NCBI RefSeq assembly: GCF_022818495.1 | Contig: NZ_CP089291.1 | Span: forward strand, 620,001-684,000 | Source of the DNA: Fodinisporobacter ferrooxydans | GTDB taxonomy: Bacteria; Bacillota; Bacilli; Tumebacillales; MYW30-H2 | Direction: 5' to 3' | Length of the DNA stretch: 64,000 nucleotides | Part shown: positions 62,962 through 64,000 of the stretch, piece by piece | How positions within the stretch are numbered: position 1 is the first letter of the stretch | Layout: each line of letters starts with the position of its first letter | The notes under the pieces: model-generated | The model's database searches: none | The model's input: only the letters and a program-made list of their open reading frames with translations | Told to the model about the DNA's origin: nothing | Made by a program: the position numbers and the translations under genes

Positions 62962-64000
62962 CTATCTGCCAAACATTCGTTGCAGCAATGATTTCTTTTT
63001 TGCCTTCAGATTGCTTCTTTCGCGCTTATATAATCTCGCGGCTAATGTGTAGATGCTCCTTGAAACATTTGCCCGAGGGCTTGATAAAACAAAAGGAATG
63101 CCGCGATTGACAGATGGCACGACGATTTTTCCTTCACTTGGAATTCTCGCATACACAGACATTGCCAAAATCGTTTCCACAGTGTCCAGGCGTATTTCTG
63201 TCACTTCCGAATCGCGATTTAAAATCACTTTGACACGTTCTTTCAATCCCAATGATTCCACTGTTTCCAAGAAGCGTTTTGTATTTTTTAATGTCGGCAG
63301 TTCCATCGATGTGACCAACAGAATTTCATCCGCTTCATCCAACGCCGCGAGTCCTGTCTCTAACAAAGCGGACGGAAGATCAATGAGTACTACGTCATGC
63401 GTGTCTTTCAAAGTTGCAAGCGCCGTGGAGACATGTTCCCCTGTAATCACTTCAGCAAATTCCGGCCGTTGCGGTGCCGCCAAAATGTGAACACCAGACT
63501 CATGCGGCAGCAAAAATTTCCCGATTGTACCTTGCGGATCAGGCAGCCCTTCCTTTACCCAATCATAAATGGTCCGTTTGGCAACCATGTCAAAAAAATC
63601 AGCTACGTCGCCAAATTGCAAATCGAGATCGAGAATTGCCACACTTGAACCATACTTGGCAACCGCCGCAGCCGTGTTGACAGAAATCGTAGTTTTGCCG
63701 ATCCCGCCCTTTGTTCCGCAAACGGCAAGTACGCGTCCTTGCTTCTTTTGCGGCAGTTCTCCCCTCTGCATACCGGACAATTTTTGCGACAGACGTTTTT
63801 CTGCTTCTTTTATTGCTTGTTCCAATTCTTCCTGCCGCAGCGGAATTGTCAAAACATCCAAAGCGCCCGCATGCATGGAACGTTTGATATTCAAATCCGC
63901 GGCAGATACGAGTAAAATAACTACAACGTCCGGGTACTGCAAAGTAAGCTCCCGGCATTGATCATATATACGTTCTTGAGAGCCTGCCAAAAATACGATT
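62962..64000 (-). CDS. cpaE: Tad pilus localisation ATPase CpaE/TadZ (5' end beyond window)
   Basis: Open to the right edge, 346 codons visible. The first 95 residues resemble the end of a receiver-like domain (VVVILLVSAADLNIKRSMHA, then GALDVLTIPL in place of the Lys-Pro motif). The MinD/ParA-type ATPase follows: deviant Walker A GTKGGIGKTTISVN, DLDLQFGDVADFF, and VLIDLPSALLETG. CpaE/TadZ proteins place the pilus machine at a cell site. The C-terminus is basic (ERSNLKAKKKSLLQ). The upstream part of the operon, probably including tadV/cpaB/cpaC-like or pilin genes, is not in the window. Confidence 0.9.
   Translation of the reverse strand, partial: IVFLAGSQERIYDQCRELTLQYPDVVVILLVSAADLNIKRSMHAGALDVLTIPLRQEELEQAIKEAEKRLSQKLSGMQRGELPQKKQGRVLAVCGTKGGIGKTTISVNTAAAVAKYGSSVAILDLDLQFGDVADFFDMVAKRTIYDWVKEGLPDPQGTIGKFLLPHESGVHILAAPQRPEFAEVITGEHVSTALATLKDTHDVVLIDLPSALLETGLAALDEADEILLVTSMELPTLKNTKRFLETVESLGLKERVKVILNRDSEVTEIRLDTVETILAMSVYARIPSEGKIVVPSVNRGIPFVLSSPRANVSRSIYTLAARLYKRERSNLKAKKKSLLQRMFGR

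Overview
The window is chromosomal DNA of a Gram-positive, low-to-mid GC member of the Bacillota, class Bacilli. The glycolytic operon order cggR-gap-pgk-tpiA-gpmI-eno, rpoN just upstream of cggR, strong AGGAGG ribosome binding sites, a ydaO-type riboswitch, a TxpA-like toxin and a comER-like gene all point there. Gene content and style recall Alicyclobacillaceae-type spore formers (Effusibacillus, Tumebacillus and relatives), but that placement is an inference.

Region by region. 0-12 kb (minus strand): RNase R (cut by the left edge), secG, eno, gpmI, tpiA, pgk, gap, cggR, rpoN. A two-repeat CggR operator lies just upstream of cggR. 12-16 kb: a comER-like reductase gene, thiD with a terminator in its leader, two decayed genes (a glycosidase/stalk-domain protein and a fatty acid desaturase), a cold shock gene with a long leader, tRNA-Arg(CCG), and a complete type I toxin-antitoxin locus. 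16.5-22.4 kb is partly a gene graveyard: ISL3 and IS200/IS605 scraps and flgB, Mrr and VIT fragments. Among them stand a DUF2269-like gene, an OmpR/histidine kinase pair and a methyltransferase. 22.4-26.9 kb (minus): a lantibiotic-immunity type ABC transporter with its own two-component system and no peptide biosynthesis genes. 27-29 kb: a c-di-AMP riboswitch controlling an NlpC/P60 hydrolase, then a coiled-coil gene built from 21-bp repeats.

29-38 kb: a very large metallo-beta-lactamase/beta-CASP gene carrying one in-frame TGA and three C-terminal repeats, a HAD phosphatase, a Met-rich membrane protein, a six-hairpin glycosidase-like protein, a CuA-like lipoprotein whose His ligand is replaced by Lys, and a NarL-type two-component system. 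38-43 kb: a ROK regulator divergent from a xylose-type ABC importer, with dyad operators and cre-like sites between them. 43-49 kb: an EamA transporter, small and secreted proteins, and a chemoreceptor with an unusual topology. 49-56 kb (minus): a gamma-glutamyl (C26) hydrolase gene followed by a full dipeptide ABC importer. 56-64 kb: a MITE-like element with a target-site duplication, an acyltransferase, a two-component system, and tadC-tadB-cpaF-cpaE of a Tad/Flp pilus (cpaE cut by the right edge).

The most notable signals are: the large beta-CASP gene with its in-frame stop and repeats; a recurrent 14-bp sequence (GAGGATGTTCAAAA) that sits at the break points of several decayed genes and forms one end of small repeat elements; the type I toxin-antitoxin locus with a relic of its terminator 12 kb away; and the orphan lantibiotic-immunity cassette. 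All functions were assigned by reading motifs; no database search was run.
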